In this document: in pieces, positions 55,540-63,774 of the stretch
Layout of the letters: every line of letters starts with the position of its first letter
Position numbering within the stretch: the first letter of the stretch is position 1
From: Marinospirillum celere
GTDB lineage: Bacteria > Pseudomonadota > Gammaproteobacteria > Pseudomonadales > Halomonadaceae
DNA: 64,000 nucleotides
Direction of reading: 5' to 3'
NCBI RefSeq assembly: GCF_900112235.1
Contig: NZ_FOLH01000003.1
Span: forward strand, 372,001 to 436,000
The notes under the pieces: model-generated
What the model was told of the DNA's origin: nothing
Databases searched by the model: none
What the model saw: the letters and a program-made list of their open reading frames with translations, nothing else
Program-made: the position numbers and the translations under genes

Positions 55540-56849
55540 AGATACAAGCGAGTGCCCTCACCCGTTGAGGTCACCAGTTCAGCAGTTGCTCCTTGTAGTT
55601 CAGCCAATTCATGAATCAGAGCCAGGCCCAAACCAGCCCCCTGCTGATTACGCTGGCGAGCCGGATCCGCCCGATAAAATCGCTGAAAAGCGCGTTCTGC
55701 TTCTTCGGGACTCATGCCAGGTCCGGTATCGGCAATCAGTACTGCAGCCTGCCCTTTTTCTCGACAGGCTTTTAGCAGCACCTCGCCTCCGGCTGGCGTG
55801 TAGGTCAAGGCATTTTCCAGAGCAGCATCCAGCATCCGCTGAAAAAGGTCCTGGTCTGCCCTGATCGGGACGGATTCATCCACTTCACAAACCAGTTGCA
55901 AGCCTTTACCCTCAGCTCGTTTGGCATAGAGGCGTAGCTTCTGCTGTAAAATTTCAGCCGGATCAAAAGTCGTCATCACCGGCTCGATAGCCGCAGCATC
56001 GGCTCGTGCCAGCAGCAAAAGCTCCTCGGCTAAACGGCTCAGGCGACGCGTTTCATCCAGCGCATCGTCCAGCGTTTCGCGGTGAAATTCAGCCAACTGC
56101 GAGCCAGCTTCATCACGCACCACAGTTAATGCCGTGGTCATCACCGTCAAGGGGGCGCGTAACTCATGGGAAGCATCCGCAATAAAGCGGCGCTGCTGCT
56201 GCAAAGCCAGGCGCAAAGGCTGCAGGCTGCGATCCGCCATCCACCAGCCACCCACACTGGCCAGAAAAACCAGCCCTATTAACAGCAAAAAGCTGGTGAT
56301 CAGCAACTGATCCAGATGCGAAAGACTGCCGCCCACATCCGTGGCGGCATAGACACTGCCCAGATAAGCCCCTTCATGCTTCACTGGATAACGCAGCAGT
56401 GCCAGCCGTAGACTGGGCTCATCCTCGGGATAAAGGTTTTCAAAAACGACTTCACCCCTGGGAAGCTGGTTGTTCTTGAGCAAACCCAAAACGTCTGAGC
56501 GCAACTCCGGCTGGGTCTCATTGCCATGCACCAGCTCACTGTCGCTACTTAGAATGTAATAAAAAGCTGTGCGATGAGAACGCAGCCCGATTTGTACATC
56601 CGCAGCCGTCATTTGACCCTCAGCCCAGCGCTGCAGATCCGGTAGATGCACCCCGGCTTCCTTGTGCGCCAGCTGCTGCAACTCGGTTTTCAGTGCCTGC
56701 TTGACCAGCGCCGAATGCACCCAGTAGCCCCCGGCAAGAATCACGACCAGACCCACAGCCATGCCCAATGCATAGCCCCGCGCCAGCTTCCAGCGGCTGG
56801 CTTTAAGGAATTCACCTTCCGGCTTTGGTGAGCCTAATGACTGGGGCAT
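55521..56849 (-). CDS. Sensor histidine kinase
   Basis: 442 residues from the ATG at 56849; a TTG six codons upstream would add six residues. Two membrane helices (about 30-46 and 184-206) enclose a periplasmic sensor (about 50-180). No HAMP domain is seen, and the dimerisation His is His228 in ADASHELRAPL. ATPase motifs are NALTYTP, DTGPGMSPEE and GAGLGLAL. It is encoded on the opposite strand to its likely regulator, tail to tail with a 19-nt overlap. Copper or cell-envelope stress is the likely signal from context; no periplasmic Cu-binding motif is obvious. Confidence 0.88.
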   Translation of the reverse strand: MPQSLGSPKPEGEFLKASRWKLARGYALGMAVGLVVILAGGYWVHSALVKQALKTELQQLAHKEAGVHLPDLQRWAEGQMTAADVQIGLRSHRTAFYYILSSDSELVHGNETQPELRSDVLGLLKNNQLPRGEVVFENLYPEDEPSLRLALLRYPVKHEGAYLGSVYAATDVGGSLSHLDQLLITSFLLLIGLVFLASVGGWWMADRSLQPLRLALQQQRRFIADASHELRAPLTVMTTALTVVRDEAGSQLAEFHRETLDDALDETRRLSRLAEELLLLARADAAAIEPVMTTFDPAEILQQKLRLYAKRAEGKGLQLVCEVDESVPIRADQDLFQRMLDAALENALTYTPAGGEVLLKACREKGQAAVLIADTGPGMSPEEAERAFQRFYRADPARQRNQQGAGLGLALIHELAELQGATAELVTSTGEGTRLYLYFRSA

Positions 56850-57013
56850 GAATAAAAACCTGAACAAAGAAAAGTATAAAGCCAGTTTACCAGCCCTGGC
56901 TGAAATTCATCTGAAAAAACGACTTGCTGCTTTTCAGTTGAATTTCAGACAAGACAGTTAAGCTGCAGGTGTCGTTCAATCCTATCCGAATCAACGCAAG
57001 AGGCTATTCAGCT

Positions 57014-58495
57014 ATGCAAACAAGAACGCGCTCGACGCTTCCCTTCTTTAAAGTCAGTCTGGCAACAGCTGCCCTGCTGGGGCTTGCAGCCTGTGCCAGT
57101 CAGGATCAACAGCCCAACTACACCAGCCTACCTGCTGCTGAAGGCATGAACCTGCTGATTCCGGCTCAGGTCAGTGACGAGGGCGAAGCGCTGTTTTACA
57201 ACCAGGCGCTCTATCATCGTGACTATTCTGCCGTACAACACGCCCTGGCCAGTGCCGGGCGGGTGATGCGCTCCAGTGAGATGGGACATGAAGCCTACTA
57301 CCCCAACCTGGCTGGCGAACCCATGAAAGCCCAGGGCGAACACTGGCTGGGCGTGATGCAGGCTGCCAACAGCTTTTTAACGGCTGAAGGCTTTGCTGGA
57401 ACCCAAGTACAAGCCGAAGGCCAGTGGCAACCCGGCCGAGACCTGCGCCTGAATGAACTGGCCCAGGCCGCCTTCAGCTACCATATGCACCACAGTGGTG
57501 GACGCTGGGAAGGTGCAGGTCTTTATGACGAAATCACCTACTCGCCCGCTGCCTACCTAGCCGCCATCCCTCGCCACCTGAATGCTAACCACTTTAGTGA
57601 TGGCGCTTTTCATGATCTGAACGGTGAAGTGTCTCCTGCCAGCATGGCTTATGGCCTGGATGTCCTCCACAGCCTCAGTTATTCCTGGGTTCGCTGGCAC
57701 AAACCTGGCGGTGCGGATGATATGGGCCAGTTGACCGAAGAGCGTATGGCCGGTGTGCACGGCATTACCAAAGAAGAACTGGTTAACCAGGCGCGTGAAC
57801 TGGCCGTCACCTTGAATTCGGCCTGGAATACCGAAACAACCTGCTATGATTTTGGCCAGGGCACTACCTATAGCCTGGATGAGTTCGGCAGCCTGGTACG
57901 CGGCCACAAAGGACTCTATGAAATCCTCTATGTCTTTGGCAACGCCGAAGACAAGCAAACCGCCGAACAGCTATTCAATCGTAATGCCGATATGCTGCTG
58001 GCCCTTCTCAACAGTGACGAAGTGCTTCAGCCCTGGGGCATGGTGTCCAAAGTACACTTCACTGAAGAAGGCGTGGAAGCGGCCAGTGATCGAGTGGAAA
58101 CCGAAACCCAGTGGCGCTTTGTCAATCACCTGACCGGTGGCTTTGGTCCACTGCGTGAGCGCGAAGGTACTTCCAGCTTCCTGGAAACCCGCCCAGAGCT
58201 GGGTGAAGCCGTAGGTCGCGTCAATGATCAACTCTTCCAGGCCGCTCTGGATTATCAACTGGCGGATGACCTGATGGTACGCCGTTTGGACTTCAACACG
58301 GGTGAAGTCACGGATGCGCGTAAACAGGTCGCCAGCATTGCCTGGTATGTGACTGCCGTAGGCAATGGCTATCGCAGTGGTGATCAGTTTGATCGCCCTG
58401 GCAGCTGGGAAGGCAACTCGGAGCTGGAAGAGCGCAGCCGCAGCCTCTATGGCAGTCTGCGCAGCAACAACGACTGGCTGCTAAACCAGCTGTAA
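57014..58495 (+). CDS. Large outer-membrane lipoprotein of unknown function, copper-module associated
   Basis: 493 residues from the ATG at 57014 (AGAGG about ten bases upstream). A lipoprotein signal (lipobox LAAC, Cys27, Ala at +2, hence outer membrane) leads a long mature chain. It carries YHMHH (156-160) and several other His/Met, Trp and Tyr residues. The rest is helical/mixed with no family I can name, though the length and internal Tyr/Asp-rich sections suggest an enzyme-like or repeat fold. It follows the kinase gene divergently and ends in a terminator like that of the copper receptor. Metal binding is inference. Confidence 0.7.
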   Translation: MQTRTRSTLPFFKVSLATAALLGLAACASQDQQPNYTSLPAAEGMNLLIPAQVSDEGEALFYNQALYHRDYSAVQHALASAGRVMRSSEMGHEAYYPNLAGEPMKAQGEHWLGVMQAANSFLTAEGFAGTQVQAEGQWQPGRDLRLNELAQAAFSYHMHHSGGRWEGAGLYDEITYSPAAYLAAIPRHLNANHFSDGAFHDLNGEVSPASMAYGLDVLHSLSYSWVRWHKPGGADDMGQLTEERMAGVHGITKEELVNQARELAVTLNSAWNTETTCYDFGQGTTYSLDEFGSLVRGHKGLYEILYVFGNAEDKQTAEQLFNRNADMLLALLNSDEVLQPWGMVSKVHFTEEGVEAASDRVETETQWRFVNHLTGGFGPLREREGTSSFLETRPELGEAVGRVNDQLFQAALDYQLADDLMVRRLDFNTGEVTDARKQVASIAWYVTAVGNGYRSGDQFDRPGSWEGNSELEERSRSLYGSLRSNNDWLLNQL

Positions 58496-58532
58496 TTTTT
58501 CTGAGGCAGCAAAGTAGCGTTAGAAGCCTTTT

Positions 58533-58558
58533 GCCCGGCCAATTGGTCGGGCTTTTTT
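58533..58558 (+). terminator. Terminator of the lipoprotein gene, twin of 54812
   Basis: GCCCGGCC/GGTCGGGC stem, AATT loop and T6. It differs from the hairpin at 54812 in only a few bases. Confidence 0.88.
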
Positions 58559-58736
58559 ACGGTTGCTTTTTATCCTGTTGCGTGGGGTAGTCAACACCAT
58601 GCTCACTCAGGTACTCGCGAATCAGTTTACGCACCACCTGCGAGGGGGTCAGGTCTTGTAGAGCGCAGAGCTCTTCAAAGGCTTTTTTCTTGTGAGGATC
58701 AATCAACAGGGTTAAACGCGCCGTTTTCTTTTCCAT
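58557..58736 (-). CDS. Ribbon-helix-helix regulator (CopG-like)
   Basis: 59 residues from the ATG at 58736 with GAGG at seven bases; the longer frame lacks support. The RHH fold is visible as ARLTLLIDPHKKKAFEELCALQ (strand and helix A) and TPSQVVRKLIREYLSEHG (helix B). It is the size of CopG/Arc-like repressors. The intergenic region to the divergent SulP gene holds two palindromes with ATGTTAA half-sites, so autoregulation and control of SulP are likely. No toxin partner gene is adjacent. Confidence 0.75.
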   Translation of the reverse strand: MEKKTARLTLLIDPHKKKAFEELCALQDLTPSQVVRKLIREYLSEHGVDYPTQQDKKQP

Positions 58737-58752
58737 CCAACACCTCATAAAT

Positions 58753-58773
58753 CATTAACATCAAATGTTAATG
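58753..58773. promoter_or_regulatory. Palindromic operator 1 of the RHH regulator
   Basis: Perfect 9-bp arms CATTAACAT and ATGTTAATG separated by CAA, 17 nt before the RHH ATG. Shares ATGTTAATGTT with the second site. Confidence 0.6.
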
Positions 58774-58865
58774 TTCAACTCTCGCTTTTGCAACTTGAAC
58801 ACCTGTTTCCATTTGGCAGCAAGACTAAATGACGAGAGGGAGCTTTTGTATTGGATGAAAACTAT

Positions 58866-58884
58866 ATGTTAATGTTTTTAACAT
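58866..58884. promoter_or_regulatory. Palindromic operator 2, SulP side
   Basis: ATGTTAA and TTAACAT arms around TGTTT, 38 nt before the SulP ATG; it repeats ATGTTAATGTT (58866-58876) of site 1 (58765-58775), 101 nt apart. Confidence 0.6.
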
Positions 58885-58921
58885 CTGATTAGCTATCCAT
58901 ACAATTCGGCAGGCTTCCCTC

Positions 58922-60655
58922 ATGGCACAGTCCAAACGTCAATTTCGTCTCCCTGCAATAGGAACAGGCCTGACTGCTGCCTGGAAAGCAGGTTATTCAC
59001 TTCAGGATTTACGCAGTGATGTTCTGGCCGGACTGACCATAGGGACAGTGGCAGTACCTCTATCCATGGCTTTGGCTATCGCCACAGGGGTCGCACCTCA
59101 GCATGGGCTCTATACCGCGATAGTAGCCGGGGCCATTATCGCGCTGACCGGCGGTTCACGTTTTAATGTGTCCGGTCCCACGGCCGCCTTTGTGGTGATT
59201 CTTTTCCCCATTGTCCAGCAGTTTGGTTTGGGTGGTCTGCTCCTCGCAACCCTGATGGCTGGCTTAATTTTGGTCGCTCTGGGGGTAACGGGCATGGGGC
59301 GACTGATTCAATTTGTGCCCTATCCGGTGATTCTGGGCTTTACTGCCGGGATTGCGGTGGTCATTGCCACGCTGCAATTGCCGGATTTTCTGGGTTTGGA
59401 AATCGATCAGATGAGTGCGCACTATCTCGATAACCTCGCGCATATTTTTTCAGCACTGACCACCATCAATGCAACAGAAGTTGGAATTGGCGCCTTCACC
59501 CTGGCTGTGCTGCTGCTCTGGCCACGCTTAAAAATGGCTATTCCAGCGCCTCTGGTTGGGCTAGTGCTGGGCGCACTGGCAGCCTGGCTGGTGAATCATT
59601 TTTTTGCCGCTGGTGGTGGTGTCGAAACCATCGCTTCACGCTTTAGCTGGGAAATCGATGGCGTCAGTGGCACGGGCATTCCTCCCCTTCCCCCTACCTT
59701 GCTTCTGCCCTGGTCATTGCCGGGGCCCGATGGTCAGCCACTAGTGGTTGATTTTGCCTTAATTCGCGCCCTGTTGGGACCGGCTTTTGCGATTGCCATG
59801 CTGGGGGCCATTGAATCCCTGCTGTGTGCAGTGGTCGCTGATGGTTTGACCAAAACCCGTCATGACCCCAACGCTGAACTGATTGGCCAGGGCCTGGGGA
59901 ATATTGCTGCGCCCTTCTTCGGTGGTATTACCGCGACCGCAGCGATTGCCCGCACCGCAACCAATGTGCGCTCTGGTGCGCGCTCGCCTATCGCAGCCTT
60001 TATTCATGCCCTGGTGGTTTTACTGACCATTGTCGCTCTGGCTGGTTTGTTGGGTCTGGTGCCCATGGCAGCTCTAGCGGCGCTGCTGTTTATTGTTGCC
60101 TGGAACATGAGTGAAGCCCGGCACTTTATGCATACCCTGCGCTCTGCACCTGCGGGGGATGTGGCAATCCTGCTGATTTGCTTTGGTCTGACGGTTATTT
60201 TCGACATGGTGCTTGCTGTTGCTGTGGGCATTGGCCTGGCAGCGGCCCTGTTTATACGCCGCATGGCCTTGCTCACCAATACAGGCCTTTTGACCAGAGA
60301 CAGCCACCCGCAGATCCAGGGCCTGCCAGATGAAGTGGCTGTTTATGATATTGATGGCCCCCTCTTCTTTGCCGCAGCTGAAAAAGCACTGACCTCCTTG
60401 CGTCTGGTTGATCCAAAAATCAAAACCATCATTCTGGATATGCAGGACGTGCCCAGCATGGACGGCACGGCCATCCTGGCCCTGGAGTCGCTGGTCAAGG
60501 ATATGCAAAAAGATGATGTGAAGTTGATTTTGGTTGGGCTACCCGGGCGCATATTGGTCAAACTAAAGCGTGCCGGCATTCGCCGCACCAAAGGAAAGCT
60601 GGCTGCTTGCCACCATTTGGAAGCAGCCAGAAAGCGGGCTTTAGCCTGGCAGTAA
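58922..60655 (+). CDS. SulP family anion transporter (second copy)
   Basis: 577 residues. Membrane region (about 30-430) with VPLSMALAIATGVAPQHGLYTAI and GGITATAAIARTATNVRSGARSP, and a C-terminal STAS domain (about 455-560, with DMQDVPSMDGTAIL). It is diverged from the copy at 40283. The divergent RHH gene and shared operators suggest a locally regulated anion uptake unit. The substrate (sulfate, bicarbonate, molybdate or oxyanion) cannot be read from sequence. Convergent with the DUF411 gene, 4 nt apart. Confidence 0.88.
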   Translation: MAQSKRQFRLPAIGTGLTAAWKAGYSLQDLRSDVLAGLTIGTVAVPLSMALAIATGVAPQHGLYTAIVAGAIIALTGGSRFNVSGPTAAFVVILFPIVQQFGLGGLLLATLMAGLILVALGVTGMGRLIQFVPYPVILGFTAGIAVVIATLQLPDFLGLEIDQMSAHYLDNLAHIFSALTTINATEVGIGAFTLAVLLLWPRLKMAIPAPLVGLVLGALAAWLVNHFFAAGGGVETIASRFSWEIDGVSGTGIPPLPPTLLLPWSLPGPDGQPLVVDFALIRALLGPAFAIAMLGAIESLLCAVVADGLTKTRHDPNAELIGQGLGNIAAPFFGGITATAAIARTATNVRSGARSPIAAFIHALVVLLTIVALAGLLGLVPMAALAALLFIVAWNMSEARHFMHTLRSAPAGDVAILLICFGLTVIFDMVLAVAVGIGLAAALFIRRMALLTNTGLLTRDSHPQIQGLPDEVAVYDIDGPLFFAAAEKALTSLRLVDPKIKTIILDMQDVPSMDGTAILALESLVKDMQKDDVKLILVGLPGRILVKLKRAGIRRTKGKLAACHHLEAARKRALAWQ

Positions 60656-60658
60656 TAC

Positions 60659-61117
60659 TTACTGGTTGTACTCAGCCCAAACTTGTCGGGTTTGATTGTC
60701 CAAGTCAAAACCCAGCACTTGATAGGCATCAACCTGACCGGTTTCCATGCCAGGTGAGCCATGTGGCATGCCCGGAACGGTCAAGCCAGAAAGTGCAGGA
60801 CGCTCTTTCAATAAGCGCTGAATATCCGAAGCAGGCACATGCCCTTCAATGATGTAGCCATCTATCAAAGCGGTATGGCAGGATGCCAACTCATAGGGCA
60901 AGCCCAGTTCCTGCTTTTTACTGTTGAGATCACGCAGATTGGTGTATTCCACCTTGAAACCCGCTTCTTCTACATGCTCGATCCAGTCATCACAACAGCC
61001 ACAGGTTTCTGATTTATAAACATGCATCACCGGCTCGGCCATCAGTTTACCCGCCAACACTGCTCCCAGAAGTACCAGGGAGGGCAGCACCCCGTAAACC
61101 CAAAATTGTTTTTGCAT
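60659..61117 (-). CDS. DUF411 copper-associated protein
   Basis: 152 residues. An N-terminal membrane segment or signal (about 8-27) precedes the CxCC motif ETCGCCDDW, a second Cys near SCHTALIDGY, then GHVPASDIQRLL and GMPHGSPGME with Met and His residues. DUF411 proteins lie in copper-resistance loci and are thought to bind copper in the periplasm. It is the last gene of the copper operon. Confidence 0.9.
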   Translation of the reverse strand: MQKQFWVYGVLPSLVLLGAVLAGKLMAEPVMHVYKSETCGCCDDWIEHVEEAGFKVEYTNLRDLNSKKQELGLPYELASCHTALIDGYIIEGHVPASDIQRLLKERPALSGLTVPGMPHGSPGMETGQVDAYQVLGFDLDNQTRQVWAEYNQ

Positions 61118-61133
61118 ACTCCTTCCCCAAAAA

Positions 61134-61259
61134 TTATTTAGTGAAAAGATATTTTAAAAGCGCTGCAATGCCCAAAGTCATCAACAGCAAAAAAGCCCAA
61201 CCCATAAGACTAAAGGGCAGACCGCTCATCATGTGCATACCTTCATTAGAGTGCATCAT
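61134..61259 (-). CDS. Met/His-rich 41-residue membrane micropeptide in the copper operon
   Basis: Not in usual gene calls. ATG at 61259 preceded by AGAGGA at eight bases; TAA at 61134. The N terminus MMHSNEGMHMM carries five Met and two His in eleven residues. One membrane helix follows (about 18-35, WAFLLLMTLGIAALL), then KYLFTK. It lies 16 nt before DUF411 and 23 nt after the DUF2933-like gene, all on one strand. The Met/His pattern resembles Cu(I) ligands of copper chaperones and CopA-type tails, so a copper-binding membrane peptide is inferred. Confidence 0.65.
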   Translation of the reverse strand: MMHSNEGMHMMSGLPFSLMGWAFLLLMTLGIAALLKYLFTK

Positions 61260-61282
61260 TATTCATTCCTCTTCGAGTTAGT

Positions 61283-61465
61283 TTATTCCGGCGGGTTGTT
61301 TTCATGTTTAGAGTCTTTTTTAGAGTGCATAAACAAGTGGATAGCCATGCAGGCAAGCATGGGCGCCAACAGCCATAAACCCGTACCTGTCTGTGTAAAA
61401 AATACCAAGCTGGCTCCCACCATAACCAAGCACATGACCAACATACTTACGTGATGGCTTTTCAT
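61283..61465 (-). CDS. DUF2933-like small membrane protein
   Basis: 60 residues, starting MKSHHVSMLVMCLVMVG with a tail rich in Lys/His (FMHSKKDSKHENNPPE) and two closely spaced membrane helices (about 7-23 and 31-46). It resembles DUF2933 proteins of copper and heavy-metal loci. The ATG overlaps the copA stop by one base (TAATG), so translation is coupled. Resemblance is by pattern and context. Confidence 0.65.
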   Translation of the reverse strand: MKSHHVSMLVMCLVMVGASLVFFTQTGTGLWLLAPMLACMAIHLFMHSKKDSKHENNPPE

Positions 61466-63726
61466 TAGCTGCTCCTTCCAACCAAGGGTTTAAAACTGCG
61501 TTTAAGCAGCATGGAGTTCCCGATCACGGAAAGAGAGCTGGCCGTCATGGCAACCACACCAATCATCGGGTGCAAAAGCCCTAGGGCAGCAATCGGAATG
61601 GCAGCCAGATTGTAAGCACTGGCCCAGACCAGATTTTGGACAATCTTGCCAAAGGTTGCCTTGGATAGTTTCATGGCTTCGACCACACCCGTCAGTTCTC
61701 CCTTAACCAGGGTGACATCGGCAGCTTCAATCGCCACATCGGCCCCGGCACCTATGGCAATACCGACATTGGCCTGGGTCAAGGCAGGTGCATCATTGAT
61801 ACCATCACCCACCATGGCCACCACCTGGCCGTATTTTTCCTGAAGCTCGCGTACCGCCGTAACCTTGTCTTCCGGCAGGACTTCTGCATAGACCTCATCG
61901 ATCCCTACTTCATCCGCCACAGCTTGAGCCGCTCGCTGATTATCACCGGTCAGCATTACCACTCTAAGTCCCATTTGATGCATTTCTCGAATCGCAGCAG
62001 TTGACTCTTCTTTAAGGGTATCGGCCACTGCTAATAGGCCCTGCAACTGGTTATCCGCAGCCAGCAGAATGACTGTTCGACCCTGAGCTTCCAGTTGTTG
62101 CATGGCCTCTTGTAAATCCGGCAAGCCCTGGACACCTGCTTCTTCCAGCAAACGGTAATTACCAATCAGAATTTTTTGCCCTTCAACGTCACCGGCTACT
62201 CCTCTTGCCCCGGTTGACTGGAAGGACTGAACCTCAGCAAGTTGCATTTCCTTATTTTCTGCTGCCGCTACTATTGCCCTTGCTATGGGGTGCTCGGATG
62301 CCTTTTCAACACTGGCTGCCAACTGCAGGAGTCGATCCTCACTGACACCTTGAGCAGCTTGAATAGCTGTTAATTCAGGCTCACCACGGGTAATCGTTCC
62401 CGTCTTATCCAGCACGATGACTTTAATATCCTTGAAAGTCTGAATCGCCTCCCCGGAACGGATCAGAATACCTCTTTCCGCCCCTATTCCCGAACCCACC
62501 ATCAGGGCCGTGGGTGTCGCTAGCCCCAGCGCACAGGGACAGGCAATAACCAATACCGCAATGGCAGCCAGAAGCCCCAACAAGGGCGCAGTGGTTTCGG
62601 CGTTAACCCAAGGGAGGAAACCTTCACCCCAGAAGAGTATTGGCCGTAAAGAATCGGCAAACAGCCACCAGCTCACCAGGCTAAACAGGGCGACCAAAAT
62701 AACCAGAGGAACAAAACGTCCCGTCATCCGATCGGCAAACTCCTGAATCGGTACTCGGGCACCCTGGGCCTGATCAATTAATTTCACAACCTGGGATAAA
62801 AAGGTGTCGCCGCCAATGCGGGTCACCTTGACCTTAAGCCGTCCTTCCTTATTCAGAGTCGCCCCGATCACTGAATCACCCGTGGCCTTGTAAACAGGCA
62901 GAGATTCTCCAGTGGCTAGGGATTCATCAAGATGGCTTTCTCCATCGACAATTTCACCATCAGTAGGCACCTTATCACCGGGACGCACCAGCATAATATC
63001 GCCGAGTTGAAGCTCTTTGACTGAAACCTCTTCTTCCTTGCCATCACGCTCAATCCGAGCAGTTTTGGCACCCAAAGTCATCAGTTTTTTTATCGCCTGG
63101 GAGGCTCTTCCCTTAGCCAAAGCTTCCAGATAACGGCCTAACAGATGAAAGGTCACAATGGTTGCCGCCATTTCAATAAAGGAGGTCATGGGGAAAATAA
63201 AGCCCAGCAACCCCAGAAGATAGGGTGGCAGGCTACCCATGGAAATCAGCACATCCATATTAAAGGTGCCGTTTTTCAGGGAACGCCAGGAGGCTTTATG
63301 GGTTGCTGCACCGCCGTAAAGAAAAACCACAGGAAAAGCCAGAAGCGCAATAATCAACAAATATCCGGGCAAGGGCTGCCAGAACATATGCGGCAACATC
63401 AGCAGCATAATCAGCGTGGTCGGAATAGCGGCAATCCACAAACGCTTCTTGGCCTGAGACAGGTAGGAAGCTTCAATTTCTTCACCCGACTGTTCAGACT
63501 CTTCATCCTCGGCTTTGACGCTGGCTACATCATAACCAGCCCCCTCAACGGCTTCACGTAAAGCCTTTTGATCTGGCCCCTGGGCATCAACAGAGACCAA
63601 AACCTGATGACGGGCAATATTGATTTCTATGGCCTCAATACCTTTCAAACGTTGCAGGGTTTCTCGGACAATACCTCCACAGTGATTGGAGCCCATGCCA
63701 GGAACGATTAGCTCAATTTGACTCAT
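61465..63726 (-). CDS. copA: Copper-transporting P1B-type ATPase
   Basis: 753 residues. An N-terminal heavy-metal domain (1-70) has GMGSNHC: Cys16 is present but the usual first Cys of CxxC is Ser13 and His15 precedes Cys16. Eight membrane segments (from about 95), CPC (396-398), DKTGT (440-444), HP (479-480) and GDGINDAP are intact. Exports Cu(I) from the cytoplasm. It lies after the multicopper oxidase gene and ends at the DUF2933-like gene. Confidence 0.93.
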   Translation of the reverse strand: MSQIELIVPGMGSNHCGGIVRETLQRLKGIEAIEINIARHQVLVSVDAQGPDQKALREAVEGAGYDVASVKAEDEESEQSGEEIEASYLSQAKKRLWIAAIPTTLIMLLMLPHMFWQPLPGYLLIIALLAFPVVFLYGGAATHKASWRSLKNGTFNMDVLISMGSLPPYLLGLLGFIFPMTSFIEMAATIVTFHLLGRYLEALAKGRASQAIKKLMTLGAKTARIERDGKEEEVSVKELQLGDIMLVRPGDKVPTDGEIVDGESHLDESLATGESLPVYKATGDSVIGATLNKEGRLKVKVTRIGGDTFLSQVVKLIDQAQGARVPIQEFADRMTGRFVPLVILVALFSLVSWWLFADSLRPILFWGEGFLPWVNAETTAPLLGLLAAIAVLVIACPCALGLATPTALMVGSGIGAERGILIRSGEAIQTFKDIKVIVLDKTGTITRGEPELTAIQAAQGVSEDRLLQLAASVEKASEHPIARAIVAAAENKEMQLAEVQSFQSTGARGVAGDVEGQKILIGNYRLLEEAGVQGLPDLQEAMQQLEAQGRTVILLAADNQLQGLLAVADTLKEESTAAIREMHQMGLRVVMLTGDNQRAAQAVADEVGIDEVYAEVLPEDKVTAVRELQEKYGQVVAMVGDGINDAPALTQANVGIAIGAGADVAIEAADVTLVKGELTGVVEAMKLSKATFGKIVQNLVWASAYNLAAIPIAALGLLHPMIGVVAMTASSLSVIGNSMLLKRSFKPLVGRSS

Positions 63727-63747
63727 TACTTGATCCCCTTTCGGTTT

Positions 63748-63768
63748 GGCCCGGCAATCAGCCGGGCC
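63748..63768 (-). other. GC-rich hairpin between multicopper oxidase and copA
   Basis: GGCCCGGC and GCCGGGCC arms with a 5-nt loop. No T run on the minus strand, so an mRNA-processing or attenuation role is possible, or none. Confidence 0.4.
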
Positions 63769-63774
63769 CAGCCA

